DNA of 64,000 nt from Streptomyces sp. CB02959 (GCF_002803155.1 NZ_NNBP01000001.1:124001-188000), one strand, 5' to 3'; positions 18,542-29,078 are shown, counted from the first letter of the stretch. Notes: a model not told the origin generated them from the letters alone. Numbers and translations are program-made.

Positions 18542-19495
18542 TCAGCTCGGCCGCGGCGGGCGCTGGCAGCGCGGGCAGAAGTAGCTCGACCGGTTCATCC
18601 AGGAGCGGCGGCGGATGGGCGTGCCGCAGCGGCGGCAGGGTTCGTCCTCGCGGCCGTAGGCGTCCAGCGAGCGCTCGAAGTAGCCGGACTCGCCGTTGAC
18701 GTTGACGTAGAGGCTGTCGAAGCTGGTGCCGCCGACGGCCAGCGCGGCGTTCATCACGTCCCGGACGTGCCCGAGGAGTTCGGCGGTGCGGGGGCGGGTG
18801 AAGGTGGCGGTCGGCCGGTCGTAGTGGAGCCGGGAGCGCCAGAGCGCCTCGTCGGCGTAGATGTTGCCGACGCCGCTGATCAGGGTCTGGTCGAGGAGCG
18901 CGCGCTTGATCGTGGTCCGGCGGCGGCGCAGCGCGTCGTGGAAGGCGGCGTCGTCGAAGGCCGGGTCGAGCGGGTCCCGGGCGATGTGCGCGATCACGTC
19001 GGGGAGCAGGTCGGGGTCGCCGGGCACGGTGTCGTGCAGCGAGAGGCCCCCGAAGGTGCGCTGGTCGACGAAGCGCAGCTCGGTGCCGGCGGCCTCGCCG
19101 CCGGCCGGGACGCCGGTTTCGGTGAAGCGGATCCGGATCCGCAGGTGCTTCTCGTCGGGGGCGTCCTGCGGCTGGACCAGCAGCTGCCCGCTCATGCCGA
19201 GGTGGGCGAGGATCGCCAGGCCGTGGGTGACGGACGGGGTGAGGACCGGGGCGATGCCCTCGGCGGCGCTCTGGGCGGCCGGGCCGCCGCCGGTCACCGG
19301 GAGCCAGAGGTACTTGCCGCGGCGGCGGGCCGGGCCGACGCGCAGCCCCTTGAGCCGGGCGGCGAAGTCGTCCGCGCCCGCGGTGTGCCGGCGGATGGCG
19401 CGCGGATGGCGGACCTCGACGGTGTCGATGGTGCGGCCGCTGACCCAGCGCGCAAGGCCACGGCGGACGACCTCGACCTCGGGCAGCTCGGGCAC
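18542..19495 (-). CDS. mutM: Formamidopyrimidine-DNA glycosylase (Fpg/MutM)
   Basis: 317-residue bifunctional DNA glycosylase/AP lyase that removes 8-oxoguanine. The mature N-terminus [13 protein letters not shown] supplies the catalytic Pro1 and Glu; the C-terminal zinc finger is [13 protein letters not shown] and then YFCPRCQ. The start must be the GTG at 19495, which places Pro directly after fMet, with GAGGAG five bases upstream. An ATG six bases earlier would put two residues before the catalytic proline. Separated from rnc upstream by a strong terminator. Confidence 0.96.
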   Translation of the reverse strand: MPELPEVEVVRRGLARWVSGRTIDTVEVRHPRAIRRHTAGADDFAARLKGLRVGPARRRGKYLWLPVTGGGPAAQSAAEGIAPVLTPSVTHGLAILAHLGMSGQLLVQPQDAPDEKHLRIRIRFTETGVPAGGEAAGTELRFVDQRTFGGLSLHDTVPGDPDLLPDVIAHIARDPLDPAFDDAAFHDALRRRRTTIKRALLDQTLISGVGNIYADEALWRSRLHYDRPTATFTRPRTAELLGHVRDVMNAALAVGGTSFDSLYVNVNGESGYFERSLDAYGREDEPCRRCGTPIRRRSWMNRSSYFCPRCQRPPRPS

Positions 19496-19543
19496 GGGCA
19501 CTCCTCACGCTTCTCTGGGCGAGTCACAGGACTCCGGAAAAGA

Positions 19544-19594
19544 CTTCTGACCCCACCCGGAGCGGCGATGGAGCCGCCCGGGAGGGGTCAGAAG
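19544..19594 (-). terminator. Terminator after rnc
   Basis: CTTCTGACCCCACCCGG pairs with CCGGGAGGGGTCAGAAG with one internal mismatch and a GC-rich inner stem. On the minus strand it is followed by TCTTTTCC. It separates the rpmF-rnc transcript from mutM. Confidence 0.8.
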
Positions 19595-19601
19595 CGGTGT
19601 T

Positions 19602-20450
19602 TCAGTGTGCCGGCGACGCGGTGTCGCCGGAAGCCTGAGCCGGGTCGTCGCCGTCCGGCGTCTTCCCGGCCGCCTCGTCCGCCGCCGCGCGGATCGCGCG
19701 CCATGCGGACTCGGCCGCCTGCTGCTCGGCTTCCTTCTTGCTGCGGCCGGTGCCGGTGCCGTACGAGACACCACCGACGCGGGCAGCAGCAGTAAAGGTC
19801 TTCTCGTGGTCCGGTCCGGTCTCGGTGACCAGGTATTCCGGGACACCGAGGCCCTCGGTCGCGGTGAGCTCCTGGAGACTCGTCTTCCAGTCCAGGCCGG
19901 CGCCCAGGCTGGAGGACTTCTCGATGAGCGGGTCGAAGAGCCGGTGCACCAGCTCGCCTGCCGCGTCGAGGCCCTGGTCGAGATAGACCGCGCCGATCAC
20001 CGCTTCCAGGGTGTCGGCGAGGATGGAGGCTTTGTCCCGGCCGCCCGTGCCCTCTTCGCCCCGTCCGAGGCGGATGAAAGCGCCGAGGTCGAGGCCGCGG
20101 CCCACCTCGGCGAGCGCCCGCGAGTTGACCACCGCGGCCCGCAGTTTGGCCAGTTGGCCTTCCGGCAGGTCGGGGTGGATGCGGTACAGCGTGTCCGTGA
20201 CCACCAGGCCGAGCACCGAATCCCCGAGGAATTCGAGCCGCTCGTTGGTGGGCAGACCGCCGTTCTCGTAGGCGTACGAGCGATGCGTCAGCGCACGCAC
20301 CAGAAGGGCGGACTCAAGTGTGTACCCGAGCCGCCCTTCCAGAAGCGAGAGGGACGAGGCCGTGTCCGCCGGTGCCGTTTCGACTCCACGCTTGCGGGGC
20401 GCCGAAGGACCGTCTTCTGCCTTCTTCGGGCTAGACACAGTGCCTGTCAC
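19602..20450 (-). CDS. rnc: Ribonuclease III (AbsB)
   Basis: 282-residue double-strand-specific endoribonuclease; in S. coelicolor this gene (absB) is needed for antibiotic production. The catalytic signature [18 protein letters not shown] lies at about residues 69-86, the second acidic site [15 protein letters not shown] near 142, and a C-terminal dsRNA-binding domain runs from [13 protein letters not shown] to [17 protein letters not shown], with a disordered tail. The GTG at 20450 is eight bases after the rpmF stop, indicating coupling; a second in-frame GTG at 20438 is an alternative. Operon yceD-rpmF-rnc. Confidence 0.95.
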   Translation of the reverse strand: MTGTVSSPKKAEDGPSAPRKRGVETAPADTASSLSLLEGRLGYTLESALLVRALTHRSYAYENGGLPTNERLEFLGDSVLGLVVTDTLYRIHPDLPEGQLAKLRAAVVNSRALAEVGRGLDLGAFIRLGRGEEGTGGRDKASILADTLEAVIGAVYLDQGLDAAGELVHRLFDPLIEKSSSLGAGLDWKTSLQELTATEGLGVPEYLVTETGPDHEKTFTAAARVGGVSYGTGTGRSKKEAEQQAAESAWRAIRAAADEAAGKTPDGDDPAQASGDTASPAH

Positions 20451-20457
20451 CAGCCGC

Positions 20458-20631
20458 TCAGACCGCGATGACCTGGCGCTTGTTGTAGGTGCCGCAGCTC
20501 GGGCACGCGATGTGCTGCAGCTTCGGCTCCTGGCAGCGCTCGCACGCAACCAGGGTGGGGACCGCAGCCTTCCACTGCGACCGGCGGTGGCGCGTGTTGC
20601 TGCGCGACATCTTCCGCTTCGGAACAGCCAC
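20458..20631 (-). CDS. rpmF: 50S ribosomal protein L32
   Basis: 57-residue ribosomal protein beginning (GTG) [18 protein letters not shown], with CERC and CPSC pairs that form a zinc ribbon, and ending [10 protein letters not shown]. It is the zinc-binding (C+) form. The GTG at 20631 has AGGAG with a good spacer; the stop of the upstream yceD gene is only three bases away, so the two are coupled. Followed eight bases later by rnc. Confidence 0.96.
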   Translation of the reverse strand: MAVPKRKMSRSNTRHRRSQWKAAVPTLVACERCQEPKLQHIACPSCGTYNKRQVIAV

Positions 20632-20633
20632 GG

Positions 20634-21254
20634 CTACTTCTCCTGAGGTTCATCCCCGCCGTCGCGGGGTTCAATGTCCGTCTCTCGGTCCTGGTTGGAC
20701 TCGACGAGTTCCTGCAGTGCCGCCCAGCGCATGTCGACGGCGTCGTGATGGTGGTCCGGGTCGTCCGCCAGCCGCGCCCCACAGTCGGGGCACAGGCCCG
20801 GGCAGTCCTCCCGGCACACCGGCTGCAGCGGCAGTGCCAGCACCACCGCGTCCCGCAGCACGGGTTCGAGGTCGAACAGGTCGTCCTCGATGTGGAAGCT
20901 GTCCTCCTCGTCCTCGGCGTCGTCGCCGGACTCGGTGGTCCGGACGTCGGCGTCGGGGTAGGAGAACAACTCCTGGAAGTCCGCTTCGAGCACTCGCTCC
21001 AGCGGCTCCAGACACCTTACGCACTCCCCCGTCACGGTCGCACGGGCGGTGCCTGTGACAAGCACCCCGTCCATGACCGCTTCCAGGCGGAGTCCGAGCT
21101 CGACCGGACCGCCCTCGGGCACTCCGATGACCTCGTTGCCGAGGTCCGCGGGGGCCTCGACGGAGCGGGAGAGCCGCTTGAGCGTGCCGGGACGACGACC
21201 CAGCTCGCGTGTGTCGAACACGAGCGGGGAACGGTGGTCGAGGCGGGCGTTGAT
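20634..21254 (-). CDS. YceD/DUF177 family protein
   Basis: Protein of about 195-206 residues, partner of rpmF in almost all bacteria and implicated in 23S rRNA or L32 maturation. Motifs: [11 protein letters not shown] (first Cys pair), a long acidic insertion, and [14 protein letters not shown] (second Cys cluster). The start is unclear. The canonical GTG at 21221 has no ribosome site and loses the segment [10 protein letters not shown] that I recall at the N-terminus of relatives. An ATC at 21254 has AGGAAAGCC immediately upstream. I use 21254 as the likely 5' limit. Confidence 0.8.
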   Translation of the reverse strand: MNARLDHRSPLVFDTRELGRRPGTLKRLSRSVEAPADLGNEVIGVPEGGPVELGLRLEAVMDGVLVTGTARATVTGECVRCLEPLERVLEADFQELFSYPDADVRTTESGDDAEDEEDSFHIEDDLFDLEPVLRDAVVLALPLQPVCREDCPGLCPDCGARLADDPDHHHDAVDMRWAALQELVESNQDRETDIEPRDGGDEPQEK

Positions 21255-21421
21255 GGCTTTCCTGCTTTCTGTACTGCGGTATCGGCCTTCCGCCGCCGGA
21301 GTCCGGCGTGCGGGCAGCAGTGATCGCGGGCATACACACGACCGAAGAGCCAGGATACTGGACGGTCCCCGATAGGCCCAATCCGCATCCGTCGGCCACC
21401 CGGCGCGGGGCCGGACGGAGC

Positions 21422-22525
21422 CTAGTGCCGGCCTTCTTCGTACTGCCGCAGCTGGTCGAGGTTGATCAGGCTGGTGTCGAAGAGGCTGGTCTCGTCCAGG
21501 GCGCCGGGGCGGTCGGCGTGGGCCTGGGGAGCGTGCTGGGGCTGCGGGGGCACCTGCTGCCCGTGGTAGTTGACGCCCTGGTCGTAGCCCTGCTGGGGGA
21601 CCTGGGCGACCGGCTGCTGGGTCTGCTGCCAGTCGTAGCCGTAGGGGTCCTGGTGCGGGGTGTACGCGACCTGGTCGGGCTGCTGGTACGAGTAGCCGTC
21701 CGGCTGCTGGTAGGCGGCGGCCTGGCCGTCGTAGTAGCCGGGCTGCGGGGCCTGGAGGGCCTCCTGGGGTGCCGGCTGGTCGGTGCCCTGGATCCCGGTG
21801 ACGCCCGCCAGGCCGGCGAGGTAGTCCGCGTCGGCCTGCAGCGGGGCGGCGTTCTGCGGGTCGCTCTGGGCGGCGAGGTGGGCGCCGAGCTCGTCGATGG
21901 CGCGGGCGCCCTGGAGCTTGTCGCGGCCGCGGCCGACCGCCTCCAGGGTCTTGGTCAGGACGGCCTGGAAGGCGCCGAACTTGGTGTCCACGTAGGCGTC
22001 GGCGCGTTGCCTGAGAGTCTCCGGGTCGGCGCTGCGCTCAGGGGCCTCGGTGTCCTCGTAGCCCTGCTCGTCCAGGCCCGGGCCGCGGCCCAGCAGCTTC
22101 TCGCGGCCGCGGTCGACGGCGCCGATGGTCTTGGTGAGCACGACCTCGAAGTTGGCGAGTTTGCTGTCGACGTAGTCGTCGGCCTGGACGCGGATCTCCT
22201 CGGCCTCCTGGCGGGCCTCGGCCAGGAGGCGGTCCGCCTCGTCCTGGGCCTGCCGGACCACCTCGGTGTCCGAGATCAGCGAGCCGCGCTGGCTGTGCGC
22301 GGACTCGATGATCCGCTCGGCCTCGACGCGCGCCTGCTCCACCACCTGCTCGCGCCCGCCGAGGAGTTCCTGCGCCTGCGCGAGGGAGCCGGGCAGCGCG
22401 GTGCGCACTTCCTCCAGCAGGGCGAGCAGGTCGGCGCGGTTGACCACGCACGAGGCCGACATGGGCACGGACCGGGCGCTGCCGACGGCTGCGACGATGT
22501 CGTCGAGCTTCTTCTGGACGTCCAC
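21422..22525 (-). CDS. DivIVA-like coiled-coil protein with Gln/Pro/Tyr-rich tail
   Basis: 367 residues. Residues about 30-200 form a long coiled coil rich in Glu, Ala and Arg (AQAQELLGGREQVVEQARVE; RLLAEARQEAEEIRVQADDY) with two related segments DDYVDSKLANFEVVLTKTIG and DAYVDTKFGAFQAVLTKTLE about 85 residues apart. The tail from about residue 245 is low complexity with YQQPDGYSYQQPD-type repeats. Often mis-called ATP synthase subunit B; the coiled coil and tail are closer to the DivIVA/Scy-like polarity proteins of streptomycetes. GTG start at 22525 with only a weak upstream GAG. Confidence 0.75.
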   Translation of the reverse strand: MDVQKKLDDIVAAVGSARSVPMSASCVVNRADLLALLEEVRTALPGSLAQAQELLGGREQVVEQARVEAERIIESAHSQRGSLISDTEVVRQAQDEADRLLAEARQEAEEIRVQADDYVDSKLANFEVVLTKTIGAVDRGREKLLGRGPGLDEQGYEDTEAPERSADPETLRQRADAYVDTKFGAFQAVLTKTLEAVGRGRDKLQGARAIDELGAHLAAQSDPQNAAPLQADADYLAGLAGVTGIQGTDQPAPQEALQAPQPGYYDGQAAAYQQPDGYSYQQPDQVAYTPHQDPYGYDWQQTQQPVAQVPQQGYDQGVNYHGQQVPPQPQHAPQAHADRPGALDETSLFDTSLINLDQLRQYEEGRH

Positions 22526-22653
22526 CTTGGACTCGCCACTCTCTGCAGGATCGGAAGGACGGAACGGGACGACTGTACGGCCAGGAGCCCCCGCCCCGAC
22601 ACCTGCTGACGATGCGTCAGCCAGGCGTCGTTCCTACCGCACCGGGTGCCGGG

Positions 22654-23772
<1,119 letters not shown>

Positions 23773-23922
23773 TTACGTTGCGCGTGGTCCAAGAGGGCGG
23801 GCGCCCGGCGGGCTCCGCTCTCCCACGATATGTCCGTCCCCTGCGGGGCGGACCCGCCCTCGGCACCGCCCGGCCGTGATCGTTCTCACGGCCACGGGTC
23901 GCGGTCGGTCCGTGTCCGCGGC

Positions 23923-26901
23923 TCAGCCCTTGTCCAGATACTGCTCCCGTTCGTCGTCCAGCAGGGCCGAGAGCGCGGTCCGCAGTTCGGGGCAGCCGGT
24001 CAGCTCGGGGTCGGCGGTGACCAGGGCGGTGGCCTCCTCGCGGGCCGCCGCGATCACCTCCTCGTCGTCGATGACCGCGAGCATCCGCAGCGAGGAGCGG
24101 GCGCCGGACTGGGCCTGGCCGAGGACGTCGCCCTCGCGCCGCTGTTCGAGGTCGATGCGGGAGAGCTCGAAGCCGTCGAGGGTGGCGGCGACCGCGGTGA
24201 GCCGGGCGCGGGCCGGACTGGCCTCGGGCATCTCGCTGACCAGCAGGCACAGGCCGGGCGCCGAGCCGCGGCCCACCCGGCCGCGGAGCTGGTGGAGCTG
24301 GGAGACGCCGAAGCGGTCCGCGTCCATGATCACCATGGCGGTGGCGTTGGGGACGTTGACCCCGACCTCGATGACGGTGGTGGCGACCAGTACGTCCAGC
24401 TCGCCGGCGGCGAACCGGCGCATCACGTCGTCCTTGTCGTCCGGAGCCATCCGGCCGTGCAGCACCGCCACCCGGAGTCCGGTGAGCGGGCCCTTCCGCA
24501 ACTGCTCGGCGATGTCGAGGACCGCCAGCGGGGGGCGCTTCTCGGCCAGGTCCTCCGGTGAACTCGGCTCCGCCGGGGCGGCCTTGGCCTTCTTCCCCTT
24601 GGGTGCGGCCTCCTCGTCGTCGCCGATCCGCGGGCAGACCACGTACGCCTGGTGGCCGGCGGCCACCTCCTCGCGGACCCGTTCCCAGGCGCGGGCGAGG
24701 AAGTGCGGCTTGTCCTTGGCGGGCACCACGTGGCTGGCGATCGGCGAGCGGCCGGCGGGGAGCTGGTCCAGGACCGAGGTCTCCAGGTCGCCGAAGACGG
24801 TCATGGCGACCGTCCGCGGGATCGGTGTCGCGGTCATCACCAGCAGGTGCGGGGGTTGTCTGCCCTTGGAGCGCAGGGCGTCGCGCTGCTCGACACCGAA
24901 GCGGTGCTGCTCGTCGACGACGACCAGGCCCAGGTCGTGGAACTGCACCACGTCCTCGATCAGCGCGTGCGTCCCGATGACGATGCCGGCCTCGCCGGTG
25001 ACCAGGTGCAGCAGCGCCTGGCGGCGGGCCGCGGCGCCCATCGAACCGGTCAGCAGCACCACCTTCGTGGCCCGCTCCGCGCCGCCCAGCATCCCTCCCT
25101 CGGCGAGGTCGCCCATCATCTCCGTGACGGAGCGGTGGTGCTGCTGGGCCAGCACCTCGGTCGGCGCGAGCATCGCCGCCTGGCCGCCGCTGTCGACGAC
25201 GCCGAGCATGGCGCGCAGCGCGACCATGGTGTTGTGGGTGACCGTGAAGTGGTCGGTCACGTAGGCGTGGGAGGGGTGCCCGACGCTGATGCACTGGACG
25301 GGTTTGCGGCCGACGTGCTCGACGGCGCGGACGGTGCGCCGGAAAGCCGCGTCGCCCGCGCCGCCTTCTTCGGGGAGCGCCACCGTGACGTCGTGACCGT
25401 CGTCGCCCACCGGGGCGGTGTGGGCCGTGCCGCCGAGGGAGCGCGCCAGCCAGGCGGCGTCGGCGGCCAGCGGGGCCCAGGCGGTGCGGAAGACGCCGCC
25501 GGTGCCGCGGTGTTCACCGCCGGCGGACAGCAGGCCCGCCAGCAGCGCCCGGCGGTCCTTGACGGGGGCGTTGCGGTAGGCGTCGGGGACGCCGCGGCCG
25601 GCCGGGCCGGTGCCGCCCGCGCCCAGCGTCCGGCCCAGTGCGTACGGGTCGAGGGGGCGCTCCCCGCCGCCGTCGAGGTCCACCGGGGTGGCCGGGGCGA
25701 TCGACCAGCGGGGCCGGCCGTCGGCGTCCAGCAGCCCGGCCCGCAGCTCGCGGGTGGTGAGCACCCGCTCCCCCTCGGTGCGGGCGGAGACGATCCACAG
25801 GTGCTCGTCGTCGCACTCGACGGTGCTGCCGTCGGACAGCACCAGCCGCCACACCTCCCGCTCGCCCTGCGGGAACACCCCGTCCACCGGGGCGATCTCT
25901 CCGCTGGGCACCACCACTTCGGTGCCCACCGCCAGCTCTCCCATGGGGCGGAAGCCGCGCGGGGTGAGCACCAGGGCGTCCAGCGGCTGGGCCTTGCCGG
26001 AGCCGACCTCTCCCTGGAGGAGGCGGTGCATCGGGTGTTCCGTCGCGAGGTCGTCGAAGATCTCCCGGCTGACCTTCGTCTGGCCCTCGGTGAGGGTGAA
26101 GGGCAGTCGGGCGTCGAACGCGTCGAGGATGCCGCCTTGCGTCGACTTCCGCGGGACGGCGGAGAGTTGGGCGTCGGCGAAGCGGCGGCGGGCGAGCGCG
26201 ACCTGGAGGACGAACGCCTCGTCCCACTTCAGCCGGGCCCGTGCGTCGGCGATGTCGGCCTTGCTGCCGGGGCGGTGGACCTTCAGCAGCGCCTCGGTGA
26301 GCGGGACCAGCCCGCGGCCCTCGCGCAGCCCCGGGGGCAGGGGGTCGACGGCGTCCTGGGCGCTGGGCAGGACCGCGTCGACCGCCTTGGCGATCTTCCA
26401 GGAGGCCATCTGCTGGCACGCCGGGTAGATCGGCATGAGCTGGTTGGCGAAGGCGTCGACGGCCCCGCTGTCGGCTTCCTGGTCGAGGAGTTCGTATTCC
26501 GGGTGGGCCAGCTGGAGTTTGCGGTTGAAGACCGAGACCTTGCCCGCGAACATCGCGCGCTTCCCGGGCAGCAGGTCCTTGTGCGGCTTGTGGATGCCCT
26601 TGCCGAAGAACACCAGCTGGAGCCGGCCGCTGCCGTCCGTGAGGGTCACTTCCAGCCGCTGTCCGCGGCCGTGGTTGAACGTGAGGACGCGGGCGTCGGC
26701 GACCCGGGCGACGACCGTGACGTGTTCGTCCAGCGGCAGGTCGGCCAGCCGGGTCAGCTCACCGCGCTCGGCGTAGCGCCGCGGATAGTGGTGCAGCAGA
26801 TCGCCGACCGTCTCCAGGCCGAGATGCTCGGCCAGGACCTTCGCGGTGGTGCCGCCGAGGGTTTTCTTCAGGGGTTCGTCGAGCGCTGCCACGCGTTCCA
26901 T
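23923..26901 (-). CDS. recG: ATP-dependent DNA helicase RecG containing an in-frame intein
   Basis: 992-residue precursor; 738 residues after splicing, the normal RecG length. The enzyme reverses stalled replication forks and processes recombination intermediates. An N-terminal wedge/OB region (LPLDEHVTVVARVADARVLT) is followed by helicase motifs: Walker A GEVGSGK ending at Lys303, then the intein, then Thr558 resuming TMVALRAMLG; DEQHRFGVEQR near residue 663; TATPIPRT near 688; and QLRGRVGRG near 871. ATP binding by the unspliced precursor should be impossible. A charged insertion (PKGKKAKAAPAEPSS) lies between the helicase lobes. ATG at 26901, with no strong ribosome site. Located 107 bases after a DAK2 gene. 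Confidence 0.95.
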   Translation of the reverse strand: MERVAALDEPLKKTLGGTTAKVLAEHLGLETVGDLLHHYPRRYAERGELTRLADLPLDEHVTVVARVADARVLTFNHGRGQRLEVTLTDGSGRLQLVFFGKGIHKPHKDLLPGKRAMFAGKVSVFNRKLQLAHPEYELLDQEADSGAVDAFANQLMPIYPACQQMASWKIAKAVDAVLPSAQDAVDPLPPGLREGRGLVPLTEALLKVHRPGSKADIADARARLKWDEAFVLQVALARRRFADAQLSAVPRKSTQGGILDAFDARLPFTLTEGQTKVSREIFDDLATEHPMHRLLQGEVGSGKAQPLDALVLTPRGFRPMGELAVGTEVVVPSGEIAPVDGVFPQGEREVWRLVLSDGSTVECDDEHLWIVSARTEGERVLTTRELRAGLLDADGRPRWSIAPATPVDLDGGGERPLDPYALGRTLGAGGTGPAGRGVPDAYRNAPVKDRRALLAGLLSAGGEHRGTGGVFRTAWAPLAADAAWLARSLGGTAHTAPVGDDGHDVTVALPEEGGAGDAAFRRTVRAVEHVGRKPVQCISVGHPSHAYVTDHFTVTHNTMVALRAMLGVVDSGGQAAMLAPTEVLAQQHHRSVTEMMGDLAEGGMLGGAERATKVVLLTGSMGAAARRQALLHLVTGEAGIVIGTHALIEDVVQFHDLGLVVVDEQHRFGVEQRDALRSKGRQPPHLLVMTATPIPRTVAMTVFGDLETSVLDQLPAGRSPIASHVVPAKDKPHFLARAWERVREEVAAGHQAYVVCPRIGDDEEAAPKGKKAKAAPAEPSSPEDLAEKRPPLAVLDIAEQLRKGPLTGLRVAVLHGRMAPDDKDDVMRRFAAGELDVLVATTVIEVGVNVPNATAMVIMDADRFGVSQLHQLRGRVGRGSAPGLCLLVSEMPEASPARARLTAVAATLDGFELSRIDLEQRREGDVLGQAQSGARSSLRMLAVIDDEEVIAAAREEATALVTADPELTGCPELRTALSALLDDEREQYLDKG
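25231..25992 (-). mobile_element. Class 3-type intein in RecG Walker A motif
   Basis: 254-residue protein-splicing element, RecG residues 304-557, inserted between Lys and Thr of GEVGSGK/T. It begins with Ala (AQPLDALVLTPRGFRPMGEL) instead of Cys or Ser and ends VTHN before a +1 Thr. Hint-domain landmarks: block B VECDDEHLW with His64 and Trp66; block F VQCISVGHPSHAYVTDHFTV with Cys234; block G VTHN with Thr252, His253 and Asn254. Ala1 plus Trp(B:12), Cys(F:4) and Thr(G:5) is the defining set of class 3 inteins, in which the block F Cys makes the first attack. The middle keeps a decayed LAGLIDADG region. Confidence 0.92.
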
Positions 26902-27008
26902 TGCACACCACGGCACTGACAACGGGCCACCACCGCCGCTTTCCGCGGCCGGGAATTCCGGCACCGGCGCTATTCCGGCGGCCGGCGGGATACCCGGGGG
27001 ACGGTGCG

Positions 27009-28661
27009 CTATTCCACGCCGATCAGCAGCGGCGCCGCATATTCGCCGCCTTCGTAGACGACCGTGTCCACCGCGAGATGGCGTTCCCGGACGTGCCGCT
27101 CCAGCCGTTCGGCGAGGGACGGGGGGACGTCCGCGCCGAGGACCAGGGTGACCAGTTCGCCGCCCGCGGAGAGCATCCGGTCGAGCACCGTCGTCGCGGT
27201 CCGGGCGAGGTCGGGCCCGATCACCACGACATCGCCGTCGATCAGGCCGAGCACGTCCCCGGCCTGGCAGATCCCGGCCATCGTCCAGGACCGGTGCTCG
27301 GCGACGGCCAGTTCGGCGTAGCGGGTGGCGCCGGCCGCCGCGGTCATCGCGACCATGTCCTGGTCGAAGCTGCGGTCCGGCTCGTGCACGGCCAGCGCGG
27401 CGAGGCCCTGGACGGCGGAGCGGGTGGGGATCAGCGCGACCCGTACGCCCTCGGCCCGGGCCTGCTCGGCGGCGGCCGCCGCGGTGTGCCGCAGCTCCGG
27501 GTCGTTGGGCAGCAGCATCACCTCGCGGGCGTGGGCCTGCCGGATCGCCTGGACCAGTTCGCCGCTGGCCGGCGGCTCCCCGGGGCGGACGGTCACCGGA
27601 GTCGCGCCGGCCTGCGCGCACAGTGCGGCGAGCCCGGCGCCCGGCACCACCGCGACCACGGCCCGGGCCGCCAGCGCCGGCTCCTCGACCCGCGGGCCCG
27701 CGCCGAAGTGGGTGATCCGGATCCGGTACGGCCGGCCGGCCTCGATGCCGGCCTCCACCGCGGCCCCGGCGTCGTCGACGTGGACGTGTACGTTCCACAG
27801 GCCGTCCCCGCCGACCACCACCAGCGAGTCGCCGAGCCGGTCGAGCCGGGTCCGCAACCGGGCCACCTCGGCGTCGCCGGCCTCCAGCAGGTAGATCACC
27901 TCGAAGGCGGGGCCCCCGGCATGCGGATCGCCGCAGCCTTCCGCCCCCGGTGCCACCGCCGCGCAGCCGGCCGCCACCGGTACCGGTCCACCGGCCCGTA
28001 CGGCGACGGGGGCAGCGGTGACCTCCCCGGACAGGGCGTCGGCGAGCGCGCCCAACAGGGCCACCAGCCCGCAACCGCCGGCGTCCACCACTCCGGCCTT
28101 CCCGAGCACCGCGAGCTGTCCGGGAGTGGCCCGCAGCGCCTCCGCGGCGCCCCGGTGGGCGGCCCGGGCGACCTCGACGGCCCCGCCGGCGGTCTGCTCG
28201 GCAGCACCGGCGGCGGCCGTCGCCACGGTCAGCACGGTGCCCTCCACGGGGTGCGCGACCGCCTCGTACGCGGCCGTCGCGGCCCGCCGCAGGGCCTGGC
28301 GCAGGGCGTCCGCGGCGCCCGTCCCACCGGCCGGGGCGGCCGCCAGCACCTGGGCCATCCCGCGCAGCAGCTGCGCCAGGATGGTGCCGGAGTTGCCACG
28401 GGCGCCGATGAGCGCGCCGTGCGCCATGGCGCCGACGGCGTCGGCGAGGTCGGGTGCGGTGCCGGCGGAACCGTGGCCGTCGAAGGCGGCCTCGACCGCG
28501 CGGGCCGCCGATTCCAGCGTCAGGTAGCAGTTGGTGCCGGTGTCGCCGTCGGCGACCGGATAGACGTTGATCGCGTCGATCCGCTCGCGTTCCCGTCCGA
28601 GCGCCTCCAGTGCCAGCCCGCACCAGGTACGGACGGCGGCGGCGTCGAGCGGGTGGGGCAC
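27009..28661 (-). CDS. DAK2-domain (FakA/YloV-like) kinase family protein
   Basis: 550-residue cytoplasmic protein. The N-terminal DhaL/DAK2 domain contains INVYPVADGDTGTNCYLTLE, whose Asp residues coordinate Mg-ATP, and ALIGARGNSGTILAQLLRG. The C-terminal half (from about residue 300: VVVGGDGLWNVHVHVDDAG; NPDEL-type LLPNDPELRHTAA) matches the C-terminal region of FakA-type fatty acid kinases. In Firmicutes this family phosphorylates FakB-bound fatty acids; no FakB is nearby, so substrate is uncertain. The GTG at 28661 has AGGAGGACGAC upstream. The order rpmB - this gene - recG is conserved across Gram-positives. Confidence 0.88.
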   Translation of the reverse strand: MPHPLDAAAVRTWCGLALEALGRERERIDAINVYPVADGDTGTNCYLTLESAARAVEAAFDGHGSAGTAPDLADAVGAMAHGALIGARGNSGTILAQLLRGMAQVLAAAPAGGTGAADALRQALRRAATAAYEAVAHPVEGTVLTVATAAAGAAEQTAGGAVEVARAAHRGAAEALRATPGQLAVLGKAGVVDAGGCGLVALLGALADALSGEVTAAPVAVRAGGPVPVAAGCAAVAPGAEGCGDPHAGGPAFEVIYLLEAGDAEVARLRTRLDRLGDSLVVVGGDGLWNVHVHVDDAGAAVEAGIEAGRPYRIRITHFGAGPRVEEPALAARAVVAVVPGAGLAALCAQAGATPVTVRPGEPPASGELVQAIRQAHAREVMLLPNDPELRHTAAAAAEQARAEGVRVALIPTRSAVQGLAALAVHEPDRSFDQDMVAMTAAAGATRYAELAVAEHRSWTMAGICQAGDVLGLIDGDVVVIGPDLARTATTVLDRMLSAGGELVTLVLGADVPPSLAERLERHVRERHLAVDTVVYEGGEYAAPLLIGVE

Positions 28662-28892
28662 GTCGTCCTCCTGGGGTCGCGGGATGCACCCGCACAGTAG
28701 TCGCGCTCCGCCGGGACGGCCGGGTCGGGGCCGAAGGCTCCGTGGTAGTTTCGTCCTGCAGGAGCGGCCGTTGTATGCTGCTCCGGTTGCCCGATGAAAA
28801 TCGGGCCATTCCTCTCCTGTCGGCGTCGGCACGGCTATGCACTCGACCCGACCGGCTTTCCGTAAGTGCATCTGAAGTCTTTGGAGTGACCC

Positions 28893-29078
28893 GTGGCTGC
28901 CAACTGCGACGTCTGCGGCAAGGGGCCGGGCTTCGGCAAGAGTGTCTCGCACTCGCACCGCCGTACCAACCGTCGTTGGAACCCCAACATCCAGACGGTT
29001 CGTGCAGTGGTCGGGCGCACGCCGAAGAAGCTGAACGCCTGCACCTCGTGCATCAAGGCCGGCAAGGTCTCGCGCTGA
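28893..29078 (+). CDS. rpmB: 50S ribosomal protein L28 (zinc-binding form)
   Basis: 61-residue ribosomal protein, [20 protein letters not shown] at the start and [14 protein letters not shown] at the end. The CDVC and CTSC pairs mark the C+ zinc-binding form; streptomycetes usually also have a zinc-free copy under Zur elsewhere. GTG start at 28893 after GGAGTGACCC. Divergent from the DAK2-recG genes and followed by a good terminator. Confidence 0.96.
   Translation: MAANCDVCGKGPGFGKSVSHSHRRTNRRWNPNIQTVRAVVGRTPKKLNACTSCIKAGKVSR

Noticed and set aside
25231..25992. A frameshift or chimeric assembly in recG instead of an intein
   Set aside because: The frame is continuous on both sides, the helicase motifs flank the insert exactly, and the insert begins and ends with splicing motifs.
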